The notes under the pieces: generated by a model
Seen by the model: the letters and a program-made list of their open reading frames with translations, nothing else
The model's database searches: none
What the model was told of the DNA's origin: nothing
Translations under genes and position numbers: made by a program
Assembly (NCBI GenBank): GCA_002730855.1
Contig: PCBA01000008.1
Coordinates: 2,538-9,130 of the forward strand
From: Gammaproteobacteria bacterium
GTDB taxonomy: Bacteria; Pseudomonadota; Gammaproteobacteria; Magnimaribacterales; Magnimaribacteraceae
Direction of reading: 5' to 3'
Length of the DNA stretch: 6,593 bases
In this document: piece after piece, positions 1 through 5,565 of the stretch
Numbering within the stretch: the first letter of the stretch is position 1
How the letters are laid out: every line of letters starts with the position of its first letter

Positions 1-209
1 CTTTTACTCTTTATACTCTTATTGCGGTTAGTTTCATCAACTGAATAAGTGACGTCTGTAGAGTTTATTTCAAAACCTAATGCTATTTTGCTTTGAGTCT
101 GATCGAAGCCTTCTTTGCAAAGTATCTCTAAAAGCTCGCTTCTGTCACAACCTCTCTGAATATTTTCTAAAATCCAGTCGAGCCAATCTTGTGTTAACTC
201 TTTGCCCAT
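1..209 (-). CDS. N-terminal part of a probable 2OG-Fe(II) oxygenase (prolyl-4-hydroxylase-like), runs off window
   Basis: The frame opens at ATG 209-207 and stays open for 69 codons to the window edge, so the C-terminal part is missing. The visible residues begin MGKELTQDWLDWILENIQRG and continue with a C-D-x-S-E-L-L-E-I-L-C-K-E-G-F pattern. This W-x-x-W-I-x-x-N-x-x-R-G-C...L...G-F helical module is one I associate with the N-terminus of bacterial prolyl-4-hydroxylase-like 2OG-Fe(II) oxygenases. The catalytic HxD...H core would lie beyond the edge, so the assignment rests on the N-terminal module only. The ATG follows the stop of the upstream MDR gene by 6 nt, with no clear Shine-Dalgarno in between, which suggests co-transcription and translational coupling. 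The same short module could occur in other proteins, so the function is tentative, but the gene itself is well supported by its open frame and spacing. Confidence 0.55.
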   Translation of the reverse strand, partial: MGKELTQDWLDWILENIQRGCDRSELLEILCKEGFDQTQSKIALGFEINSTDVTYSVDETNRNKSIKSK

Positions 210-215
210 AGGTAA

Positions 216-1337
216 TTATGATTGAGGTTTTATAAGAAACTTTTCTCCTGTAGCTTGCATAGCGTATTTCTTAATATTTTCTTCAAGTAAGACTTCTTCC
301 AGACTAACTTCTTTTGTATAGGAGCTTGCGAAAGTAGTATCAATTTCATCTGCAACTTTTTGTCTTAGTTCTTGAAACTTTTCTGTTCCAATTTTTCCTA
401 TGAAAGGAGTTAAGAGCCAACCTCCAAGTCCCCAAGAAAATCCAAAAGATCTCGTGAGGGTAGTAGGGGATCTATCCAATCCTCCATATATGTACACTTG
501 TTTGTACTTATCAGATCCATATCTGCTGTATTCAGTGGCAGTTTTATTTGCAGCAATTTCCATTGCTGTCAACAGTTGACTGGCGAGTTTTCCTCCCCCC
601 GTTGCATCAAAGCCTAAAGTTGCACCAGTTTTGATAATTGCTTCAACAAGTTGGTTCATAAAATCATCAGCACTCGAGTTGCAGACATGTTCGGCCCCTA
701 AGTCTTTAAGCATATCTACATGCTCTTTCTTTCTCACTATATTTACCAAAGGAATATTTTCGGTGTTACAGATTTTGATAAGCATTTGTCCAAGATTTGA
801 AGCGGCTGCAGTATGCATTAAAGCAGAGTGATTTTCCATCTTCATAGTTTCAACCATTCCTAAAGCTGTCAGTGGGTTAACAAAGCATGAAGCGCTTTGT
901 TCTGAACTAGTTCCTTCGTTCATTACTAAGCAACTTTCTGCCGGCAGACATCTGTATTCTGAATACATTGCGCCTCCAGCAACTCCAACAACTTTGCCAA
1001 TTAGGTCCTCAGCACCTTTTCCCGCAGATTCAACAACCCCAGCACCTTCATTGCCTACAGGAAGAGATTGATTAAATCTAGCTGATACTGACCGTAAAAT
1101 CTCTTGTGGAACTTGCATCGAAACAATTGCATCTGAACCACTCCCACTTACTTCCATACTGTTAATATCAGCTGGACCAATTAATAAGCCAAGATCTGAT
1201 GGATTGATAGGGCTAGCTTCGATTCTAATCAGGACTTGTCCATCTTTTGGTTCTGGCTTTATAGTTTCTGCAATTAAAATCTTTAATTCACCTTGATCAG
1301 TAATTTCTGATTGTATTTGTTTTGATGTAGCACTCAT
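216..1337 (-). CDS. Zinc-independent MDR-family NAD(P)H oxidoreductase (quinone/enoyl reductase-like)
   Basis: This 373-aa protein has the two-domain layout of medium-chain dehydrogenases/reductases. The N-terminal GroES-like domain shows INPSD (residues 44-48) where zinc alcohol dehydrogenases carry a zinc-ligand Cys, and PVGNEGAGVV (93-102), a variant of the usual G-H-E-G-x-G. The cysteine cluster of a structural zinc is absent. The Rossmann domain carries HTAAASNLGQM (175-185), the nucleotide-binding turn in the AAxxxxG form of quinone oxidoreductase and 2-enoyl reductase-like enzymes, then LGFDATGGG (241-249). It probably transfers hydride from NAD(P)H to a quinone or an alpha,beta-unsaturated carbonyl in the cytoplasm; the substrate is unknown. 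ATG 1337-1335 is preceded by AAGGA (1349-1345) with a 7-nt spacer. It is the first gene of a leftward pair with the partial oxygenase and is divergent from the PhyH gene. Residues about 50-90 between the NPSD and GNEGAG motifs are longer than in compact quinone reductases. Confidence 0.85.
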   Translation of the reverse strand: MSATSKQIQSEITDQGELKILIAETIKPEPKDGQVLIRIEASPINPSDLGLLIGPADINSMEVSGSGSDAIVSMQVPQEILRSVSARFNQSLPVGNEGAGVVESAGKGAEDLIGKVVGVAGGAMYSEYRCLPAESCLVMNEGTSSEQSASCFVNPLTALGMVETMKMENHSALMHTAAASNLGQMLIKICNTENIPLVNIVRKKEHVDMLKDLGAEHVCNSSADDFMNQLVEAIIKTGATLGFDATGGGKLASQLLTAMEIAANKTATEYSRYGSDKYKQVYIYGGLDRSPTTLTRSFGFSWGLGGWLLTPFIGKIGTEKFQELRQKVADEIDTTFASSYTKEVSLEEVLLEENIKKYAMQATGEKFLIKPQS

Positions 1338-1387
1338 TTAAATTTCCTTCTTTTATAATTTTCTCATTATCAGATTGTCTATTATGC

Positions 1388-1401
1388 ATTTTCTAGAAAA
1401 T
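1388..1401. promoter_or_regulatory. Perfect 14-bp palindrome in the divergent MDR/PhyH intergenic region, possible operator
   Basis: ATTTTCTAGAAAAT is identical on both strands and lies 17 bp upstream of the PhyH ATG, inside the 81-bp gap between two divergent genes. Weak promoter elements surround it. A plus-strand TATTAT (1380-1385) would put transcription start near 1392, inside the palindrome. Minus-strand GATAAT (1371-1366) or TATAAA (1357-1352, with TAGACA 18 nt upstream) could serve the MDR gene. Position favours a repressor site, but the sequence is AT-rich and the 12-bp core TTTTCTAGAAAA also occurs inside a coding region at 5409-5420, so chance is possible. Confidence 0.3.
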
Positions 1402-1418
1402 AAGTTAGGATAATTTTT

Positions 1419-2276
1419 ATGGGAAAAATTAAAAAAGACGAAACTTTGAGCAGTACTCAACCTTTTGAGTTTTCTAAGGAGTTTAAAAATAAACTTAATT
1501 CTTTAGATCTATCTGAAACTGTAATGGATATCAAAAAAAATGGATATGCTGTTGTAGATGCTGGAGAAAGCAAAGATTTTAATAAAGAATTGAGAAAGGT
1601 CTGTATAAAGCTTTCAAAAGAAACGGAAGGCTCTTCAAGAGGCTATGCAGCATCAATTTTATTAGGTAGACATCCAATCTTTGAGAAAGTTGTTTTAAAT
1701 CCTAAGCTTTTAGCTTTAGCAGAAGTTATGTGTGGAAAGGGGGCTTTATTATCTCAATTAATAGCTTCGATTAGACCGCAAGGTTCACGTGAAATAGGCT
1801 TGCATGCTGACCAAAATTGGTTTCCAGCACCTTTCCCTGTTCACAATCAACTCTTTACTGTCTGTTGGGTTTTAGATGATTTTACTAAAGAAGGCGGAAG
1901 CACAATGGTCGTTCCAGGTTCGCAAAAAAAAAGACGGCATCCATTACCGGATGAAATTGTAGAACAGAAAGGGGCTATACCTATAGAGTGCTCAGCTGGA
2001 TCGCTGGCAATGTGGGATGGTTCAGTTTGGCACAGTAATTACTCTAGAAAAGCAGAGGGCAGCAGGGTAGTTATTCATATAACCTTTTGCAGGTTAGCAT
2101 TAAGACCAGTTGAGAATTATGACCATTTAGATGAAGAATGGCTTAAAAATAAACCCAGTGAACTCTCAACTCTTTTAGGAAGAGATGATTTTTTGGGACA
2201 TAAAGACTTTAAGAAAGGTGGAGCTGGGGGAGAAACAGAAAAGCTATATAAAACATTCACTTGGGCTAGATCTTAA
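1419..2276 (+). CDS. Phytanoyl-CoA dioxygenase (PhyH) family Fe(II)/2-oxoglutarate oxygenase
   Basis: This 285-aa protein shows the full metal site of the PhyH family: the GLHADQNW segment gives H129 and D131, and SVWHSN gives the distal H205. R216, 11 residues after the distal His, fits the 2-oxoglutarate carboxylate-binding arginine at the spacing known for human phytanoyl-CoA hydroxylase. CWVLDDFTKEGGSTMVVPGS (149-168) is the conserved strand-turn of these double-stranded beta-helix enzymes. It should hydroxylate an unactivated C-H bond using O2, Fe(II) and 2-oxoglutarate, releasing succinate and CO2, in the cytoplasm (no signal peptide). Bacterial members act on very diverse substrates, so phytanoyl-CoA should not be assumed. 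The start at ATG 1419 has AGGA (1407-1410) with an 8-nt spacer. The gene stands alone on its strand, divergent from the MDR gene, and is followed by a possible small ORF and an AT-rich inverted repeat. Confidence 0.9.
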   Translation: MGKIKKDETLSSTQPFEFSKEFKNKLNSLDLSETVMDIKKNGYAVVDAGESKDFNKELRKVCIKLSKETEGSSRGYAASILLGRHPIFEKVVLNPKLLALAEVMCGKGALLSQLIASIRPQGSREIGLHADQNWFPAPFPVHNQLFTVCWVLDDFTKEGGSTMVVPGSQKKRRHPLPDEIVEQKGAIPIECSAGSLAMWDGSVWHSNYSRKAEGSRVVIHITFCRLALRPVENYDHLDEEWLKNKPSELSTLLGRDDFLGHKDFKKGGAGGETEKLYKTFTWARS

Positions 2277-2304
2277 TAGCAAGTTTAAAAAAATAGAGGG
2301 AATC

Positions 2305-2400
2305 ATGGAATATATCAGGAAAATTTATACTATAGCTTTAACCTTAGTTTTTATAGGTATTTTTGATACCAGGAGATTGGAATTTAAATTAAATTTTTGA
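2305..2400 (+). CDS. Possible 31-aa hydrophobic small ORF or remnant of a signal-peptide coding region
   Basis: An ATG at 2305, 28 nt after the PhyH stop, follows a purine-rich AGAGGG (2295-2300) with a 4-nt spacer and opens 31 codons to TGA 2398-2400. The peptide begins MEYIRKIYTIALTLVFIGIF: a basic start (R5, K6) followed by about 14 hydrophobic residues, as in a short transmembrane peptide or the n- and h-regions of a signal peptide. The tail is charged and polar (DTRRLEFKLNF). The ORF is not recognised as any known family. It could be a genuine membrane micropeptide, the decayed start of an exported-protein gene, or chance in AT-rich spacer. The purine-rich site and the hydrophobic pattern are the only support. 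Confidence 0.25.
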   Translation: MEYIRKIYTIALTLVFIGIFDTRRLEFKLNF

Positions 2401-2414
2401 TTTTAATTTAAATT
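2381..2414. repeat. AT-only inverted repeat after the PhyH gene, possible weak transcription end
   Basis: AATTTAAATTAAA (2381-2393) and TTTAATTTAAATT (2402-2414) are exact reverse complements of 13 nt with an 8-nt loop (2394-2401). GG at 2379-2380 and CC at 2417-2418 could extend the stem across a 2-nt bulge. It spans the stop of the possible small ORF. A run of seven T residues (2439-2445) comes only about 25 nt later, so it is not a canonical intrinsic terminator, but it is the only candidate end signal between the PhyH gene and the tRNA promoter. Confidence 0.35.
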
Positions 2415-2442
2415 ATCCTCCCACCTCTTCATCATCTCTTTT

Positions 2443-2472
2443 TTTAAATCATATCTACAATTTATGTATAAT
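2443..2472 (+). promoter_or_regulatory. Probable sigma-70 promoter of the tRNA-Gly gene
   Basis: A perfect TATAAT -10 (2467-2472) lies 13 nt upstream of the mature tRNA 5' end. The best -35 is TTTAAA (2443-2448) with an 18-nt spacer, which is weak. Expected transcription start is near 2479, leaving a leader of about 7 nt for RNase P to remove. The same promoter probably also drives the small membrane protein gene downstream, because no other promoter fits in the 25-nt gap after the tRNA. Confidence 0.55.
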
Positions 2473-2485
2473 GCATTTCCATTTA

Positions 2486-2561
2486 GCGGGTATCGTATAA
2501 TGGCTTATTACCTCAGCCTTCCAAGCTGATGATGCCGGTTCGATTCCGGCTACCCGCTCCA
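2486..2561 (+). tRNA. tRNA-Gly (anticodon UCC), encoded CCA end
   Basis: All cloverleaf arms are present. The acceptor stem GCGGGTA pairs with TACCCGC, followed by T and the encoded CCA (2559-2561). The anticodon stem TCAGC/GCTGA encloses the loop CTTCCAA with anticodon TCC at 2520-2522. The T arm is GCCGG-TTCGATT-CCGGC. The D arm contains TAATGG and seems to have one extra loop base compared with the E. coli glyT sequence as I remember it. The overall resemblance to glyT is strong. The gene is solitary here, not part of the Tyr-Gly-Thr-tufB cluster familiar from enterobacteria. It reads GGA and GGG codons. Confidence 0.97.
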
Positions 2562-2586
2562 GGTTTTATTCACCAGAGGAGGGTAT

Positions 2587-2856
2587 ATGTTTGAATTATC
2601 TTTGTTTAATTCTGCTCAATTTGCAGATCAAGGTTTGTCGTTGTTAGGTACTTTATTATTAACTAGCTTAAGTGCTAGAACAAGAATGTACGGCTTTATT
2701 ACTTTTATAGTTGTAAATATACCAGGTATATATCTATTAGTGGTTACCGAGCTTTGGTGGATTTTAGTAGTTACACCTTTATGGTTATATCTTAACTACA
2801 GAGGTTTTATTAATAATTACAGGGAACATAGAGATCATAAAATCGGATCTACATAA
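2587..2856 (+). CDS. Small membrane protein of unknown function, probably co-transcribed with tRNA-Gly
   Basis: This 89-aa protein is strongly hydrophobic. A helix at about residues 15-29, a clear one at about 35-54 (GFITFIVVNIPGIYLLVV) and one at about 57-71 (WWILVVTPLWLYLNYR) suggest two or three membrane segments, with a basic, His-containing cytoplasmic-like tail. I do not recognise the family; a distant likeness to small PnuC-like transporter halves (N-I-P, W-W-I-L, L-N-Y-R-G) is only an impression. The start is firm: AGGAGG (2577-2582) is a perfect anti-16S match, 4 nt before ATG 2587. The gap from the tRNA CCA is only 25 nt, so translation is expected from a tRNA-mRNA dicistronic transcript after RNase cleavage. 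Its 3' end overlaps the convergent MBL gene by 8 bp. Confidence 0.75.
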   Translation: MFELSLFNSAQFADQGLSLLGTLLLTSLSARTRMYGFITFIVVNIPGIYLLVVTELWWILVVTPLWLYLNYRGFINNYREHRDHKIGST

Positions 2857-3523
2857 TTTGCTTCCACATATCCAAATCTTGTATTCTTAGGTAAGTGTTT
2901 ATTTCTTTTACTTTACCCATTGTTTCATAAGGTTGTGAACTGTAATTATGCCCTGGATAAAGAACTGTCTCTTCAGGCAGGGAAGATAGCTTTTGTAGGC
3001 TATGAAACATATCCTCAGAATTAGATCCAGGTAAGTCAACTCTACCGCAGCCTTGAACGAAAAGAGTGTCTCCGGAAACTAGGTTATTATTTACCTTAAA
3101 GCATTGTGATCCAGGAGTGTGTCCCGGTGTATGTAAAAACTCGATATCATTTTCACCAATGGTTAGATGATCACCTGATTCAACAATATTTAGATCAACA
3201 TCAGAAACCCCTGTAACTTTCTTAACACCTCCTGCCTCATGTTTATTGACGAAAATTTTAACCGGTTCTTTTTCAAGTAATTCTGCAATCCCTTCTATGG
3301 AATGACCCCCCATACCACCACCTATATGGTCTGGATGGTAATGTGTTACCAGCACGGAAGCCAACTTAAGGTCCTTCTCTTTTATATGACTTAATAAGGC
3401 ATCTATATCCCAAGCTGGGTCTATGATTGTTACTTCTCTCGTGGATTTTGAACCAACAAGATAGATAAAATTATCCATAGGTCCAACTAGTAGTTGTTCT
3501 AAATATAGATCATTATTATTCAT
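2849..3523 (-). CDS. Metallo-beta-lactamase-fold hydrolase (glyoxalase II-like)
   Basis: Read from ATG 3523, this is a 224-aa protein with a complete dinuclear metal site: THYHPDHIGG supplies H61, H63, D65 and H66, TPGHTPG supplies H135, GDTLF supplies D152 and YPGHNY supplies H192. The GCGRVDLPGS segment after GDTLF is typical of the glyoxalase II/persulfide dioxygenase branch. The roughly 80-residue C-terminal substrate domain of true GloB is missing and replaced by a short tail, so a glutathione thioester substrate is not assured; a thioester or lactone hydrolase is possible. The frame is open up to 3589, but AGAGG (3536-3532) sits 8 nt before ATG 3523 and the longer version would overlap the transporter by 62 bp, so the shorter start is preferred. 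It follows the MFS stop by 4 nt, hence an operon. Confidence 0.85.
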   Translation of the reverse strand: MNNNDLYLEQLLVGPMDNFIYLVGSKSTREVTIIDPAWDIDALLSHIKEKDLKLASVLVTHYHPDHIGGGMGGHSIEGIAELLEKEPVKIFVNKHEAGGVKKVTGVSDVDLNIVESGDHLTIGENDIEFLHTPGHTPGSQCFKVNNNLVSGDTLFVQGCGRVDLPGSNSEDMFHSLQKLSSLPEETVLYPGHNYSSQPYETMGKVKEINTYLRIQDLDMWKQIM

Positions 3524-3527
3524 TCTT

Positions 3528-4805
3528 CTAGCCTCTCTTAAACGATTCGTTAAGCAGTATTTTATCTTGTTTATATCTTTTACCAGCAAGAAAATAACAA
3601 GGAATTGTAATAATGCTAATAATAGAAAATACTACAAGCATCATAGTGTATGGTTCTTGATAATTATTGGCATGTAAGAAGTCTACAAGAAGACCTCCGC
3701 CCCAAGAACCTAGTGTTAGGCCAATTAAGTTAAGGGTTAATATATAAAATGATACAACCGTGGCCTTTATATTTTCAGGTACAAGTTCTTGAACCGTACT
3801 AAAGGTTGGACCAAAAAAACAGCCTAATTGAAAGTACCCTATAACTATTCCAATCCAGAAGACAATAGAACCAGGCTCTACAAATCTATAATAAATACTA
3901 ATAGGCAATGTAAATAATGCTAACCAGCATAAAAACATAGGCCTTCCTTGATCCGTATTTTCTTGCCACCAATCACTTAAAACCCCACCTATTAGATTCC
4001 CAGCCATTCCTGCAAAGACACCTATCCATCCAACTATTTGAGCTATATTAGACCTATCAAATCCTCTTTCTTGAACAAGCCAAAGCTGTTCAAAGTTAGA
4101 TGCCCCTAGTGCAATGTGATAAAAGATGCCTGCAAGAATAGTAAACCTTAAGGCGGACGAAGCTGATAAGGCTCTGAATAAAGTTCGAATAATTTGTAAG
4201 GTGCTTTCTTTTGAAAGTGTTTGTTGTTTATCAGTATTTTGAATATGTTTCCTAGGCCTATCTTTAAATAACAGAGCACTTAGGCCTAATGCTAGCCCTA
4301 GAGCACCTAATAGATAAAAGCAGTTTCGCCATCCCAATGATTCCCCTAGGTATCCTGCTATTAATAAGCTTACTCCAACACCAATTGGTACACCCATATA
4401 GTAAAACCCTGCTGCAAAGCCCATTCTTTTTGATGGAAAAGAATCCGAAAGTAAAGACATTGAGGTAGGGGTTAAAATAGATTCCCCAACACCTATAAAC
4501 ATTCTAGGAAGTGCCATTGAAATAAAGCCTTTGGCAGCGCCTGTTAAAGCCGTAAATACACTCCAAAGGACAACTCCAAAAGCTATTAATTTAGGTCTAT
4601 TTACCATATCTGCCAACACACCCATAAAAAGACCAGCTATTGAATAAAAGAGAATGAACGGAATGGTTGTTAGAAAACCATACTGAGCGTTGGTTAGCCC
4701 TAAATCTGGAACAATAAAGTTAGAAAAGCTAGCTATTAATTGTCTATCAACAAAATTTAATAAATTTAGTAATGTTAGAAAAAACAGTAATCTGTAAGCG
4801 TTCAA
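3528..4805 (-). CDS. Spinster-like MFS transporter, TTG start
   Basis: This is a 12-helix major facilitator of about 425 aa. Features in order (TTG 4805 numbering): helix 1 ends in NFVDRQ (D20, R21), motif A GVLADMVNRP (62-71) lies between helices 2 and 3, and PRMFIGVGE (100-108) in helix 4 carries R101 and E108, the pattern of Spinster-type transporters. GFYYMGVPIGVG follows in helix 5 and a polar central loop sits near residues 180-205. The protein sits in the inner membrane; the substrate (lipid-like or carboxylate compounds in relatives) cannot be read. No ATG fits. TTG 4823 has an in-frame TGA directly upstream and no Shine-Dalgarno, whereas TTG 4805 has AAAAGGA (4818-4812) with a 6-nt spacer and leaves the hydrophobic N-terminus intact. 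It is first in an operon with the MBL hydrolase and divergent from a putative regulator. Confidence 0.88.
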   Translation of the reverse strand: MNAYRLLFFLTLLNLLNFVDRQLIASFSNFIVPDLGLTNAQYGFLTTIPFILFYSIAGLFMGVLADMVNRPKLIAFGVVLWSVFTALTGAAKGFISMALPRMFIGVGESILTPTSMSLLSDSFPSKRMGFAAGFYYMGVPIGVGVSLLIAGYLGESLGWRNCFYLLGALGLALGLSALLFKDRPRKHIQNTDKQQTLSKESTLQIIRTLFRALSASSALRFTILAGIFYHIALGASNFEQLWLVQERGFDRSNIAQIVGWIGVFAGMAGNLIGGVLSDWWQENTDQGRPMFLCWLALFTLPISIYYRFVEPGSIVFWIGIVIGYFQLGCFFGPTFSTVQELVPENIKATVVSFYILTLNLIGLTLGSWGGGLLVDFLHANNYQEPYTMMLVVFSIISIITIPCYFLAGKRYKQDKILLNESFKRG

Positions 4806-4822
4806 TAGAAATCCTTTTGGCA

Positions 4823-4850
4823 ATCATAGCATAAGGATTTATGAAGTCTA
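4823..4850 (-). promoter_or_regulatory. Candidate extended -10 promoter of the MFS-MBL operon
   Basis: Read on the minus strand, TATGAT (4828-4823) is preceded by TGC, giving an extended -10 (TGnTATGAT). TAGACT (4850-4845) is a 4/6 -35 at a 16-nt spacer. Start would fall near 4816, giving a leader of only about 11 nt that contains the AAGGA before TTG 4805. If correct, TTG 4823 lies within the promoter and cannot be the translation start. Confidence 0.45.
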
Positions 4851-4855
4851 AAAGA

Positions 4856-4885
4856 TTGAAAGTTTATAGATATTAGTGTTATAGT
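4856..4885 (+). promoter_or_regulatory. Strong extended -10 promoter of the winged-helix gene
   Basis: TTGAAA (4856-4861, 5/6 match) and TATAGT (4880-4885, 5/6 match) are separated by 18 nt, and TGT directly before the -10 makes it an extended -10. Expected start is near 4892, about 17 nt upstream of ATG 4909; AGGAG (4900-4904) lies in that short leader. This is the best promoter in the window. Confidence 0.65.
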
Positions 4886-4897
4886 AAGGTAATACAC
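4876..4897. promoter_or_regulatory. Imperfect inverted repeat over the -10 and start site, candidate operator
   Basis: The pattern GTGTnnTA-N6-TAnnACAC is symmetric over 22 bp (12 of 22 bases match their reverse complement). It covers the -10 hexamer and the expected start of the regulator gene's promoter. Size and place fit a dimeric winged-helix repressor, so autorepression by the 4909-5490 product is a reasonable guess. No second copy was noticed near the transporter promoter. Confidence 0.3.
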
Positions 4898-4908
4898 CTA
4901 GGAGAATT

Positions 4909-5490
4909 ATGGATAAAATTATGGAATGGAGTAACTCTGAAATGAGGGCACTAACAAAAGGTGAGGCTCAATACCACTATTCAGCAGGAGCTCATAAATA
5001 TACCAAATCAGACTGGTATATCTGGTTTTTTGGTAATACGACTAGATATGCAATATTTCAAACTTTTTTATGGAAATATGGAGAAGGAAAAATGGTCGGA
5101 TACAACGATTTAACTAGAACTAAAAAGGCAGGATCCAGAACATTAAAGATCGATAATATTAAAACCACAGTTCGTGATGGCATCTCCTTAGGTTTTATAG
5201 AAGCATATAAATCTGAAAGGGATAAGAGGGTAACTCTATACTCTTTTAATGATTCCATACTTGAAGAAATTACGGACTATTGTTTTAAGATGAGAAGAAA
5301 TAGAATGTGGGAAATTGCTGGATTTATAAGTGATTCATCTAGTGACGCAGTAAACAAAAGGCTAGCCGAGGCCGGTCTAAGGAAAGAATGGTTTAGGGCT
5401 ATTAATAATTTTCTAGAAAAATTTGCAATTTCGGTTAAGGCTAAATTTGGAGAAGATAAATTCCCAAATGTTGTTTCTTTGAAGAAGTAA
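4909..5490 (+). CDS. Putative winged helix-turn-helix transcriptional regulator (MarR-like)
   Basis: This 193-aa soluble protein was not recognised as a named family. Residues about 44-130 look like a winged helix: a helix around TRYAIFQTFLWKYG (45-58), then a helix-turn-helix with S76 and the TLKIDNIKTTVRDGISLGF segment (78-96) as the likely recognition helix, and a wing with SERDKRVTLYSF (102-113) that recalls the D-x-R wing of MarR proteins. The N-terminal 40 residues (several Y and W) and the C-terminal helical part (131-193, basic) are unassigned and may dimerise or bind a ligand. AGGAG (4900-4904) is 4 nt before ATG 4909; ATG 4921 is too far. It is divergent from the MFS-MBL operon across about 100 bp, so it may regulate that operon as well as itself. 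It ends at a terminator-like hairpin. Confidence 0.6.
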   Translation: MDKIMEWSNSEMRALTKGEAQYHYSAGAHKYTKSDWYIWFFGNTTRYAIFQTFLWKYGEGKMVGYNDLTRTKKAGSRTLKIDNIKTTVRDGISLGFIEAYKSERDKRVTLYSFNDSILEEITDYCFKMRRNRMWEIAGFISDSSSDAVNKRLAEAGLRKEWFRAINNFLEKFAISVKAKFGEDKFPNVVSLKK

Positions 5491-5491
5491 T

Positions 5492-5517
5492 CAACTATAA
5501 AGATAGTTGTAATTTTT
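5492..5517 (+). terminator. Intrinsic terminator-like hairpin after the winged-helix gene
   Basis: CAACTAT (5492-5498) and ATAGTTG (5503-5509) form a perfect 7-bp stem with an AAAG loop, followed by TAATTTTT. It begins 1 nt after the stop codon. The stem is AT-rich and the T run starts 3 nt after the stem, so strength is moderate, but the position is exactly right. Confidence 0.55.
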
Positions 5518-5565
5518 ATCTCTTATTAGTATTGAAGTATAAATAAGATGCTATATTATTTTGTC

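Noticed and set aside
2185..2400. 71-codon plus-strand frame running from inside the PhyH gene into the spacer
   Set aside because: Its first half overlaps the well-supported PhyH frame and has no Shine-Dalgarno of its own. Only the 31-codon distal part from ATG 2305 has any support, so that part is listed instead.
2486..2561. tRNA gene as an integration site for a mobile element
   Set aside because: No integrase gene and no repeated copy of the tRNA 3' end is visible, and an ordinary small gene follows directly.
3524..3589. 22-residue N-terminal extension of the MBL hydrolase
   Set aside because: It lies inside the transporter C-terminus and lacks a good ribosome site. ATG 3523 has AGAGG at 8 nt and gives a normal MBL N-terminus.
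5409..5420. Second copy of the TTTTCTAGAAAA palindrome
   Set aside because: It lies within the coding sequence of the winged-helix gene (Asn-Phe-Leu-Glu-Lys codons), so it is most simply explained by coding in an AT-rich genome.
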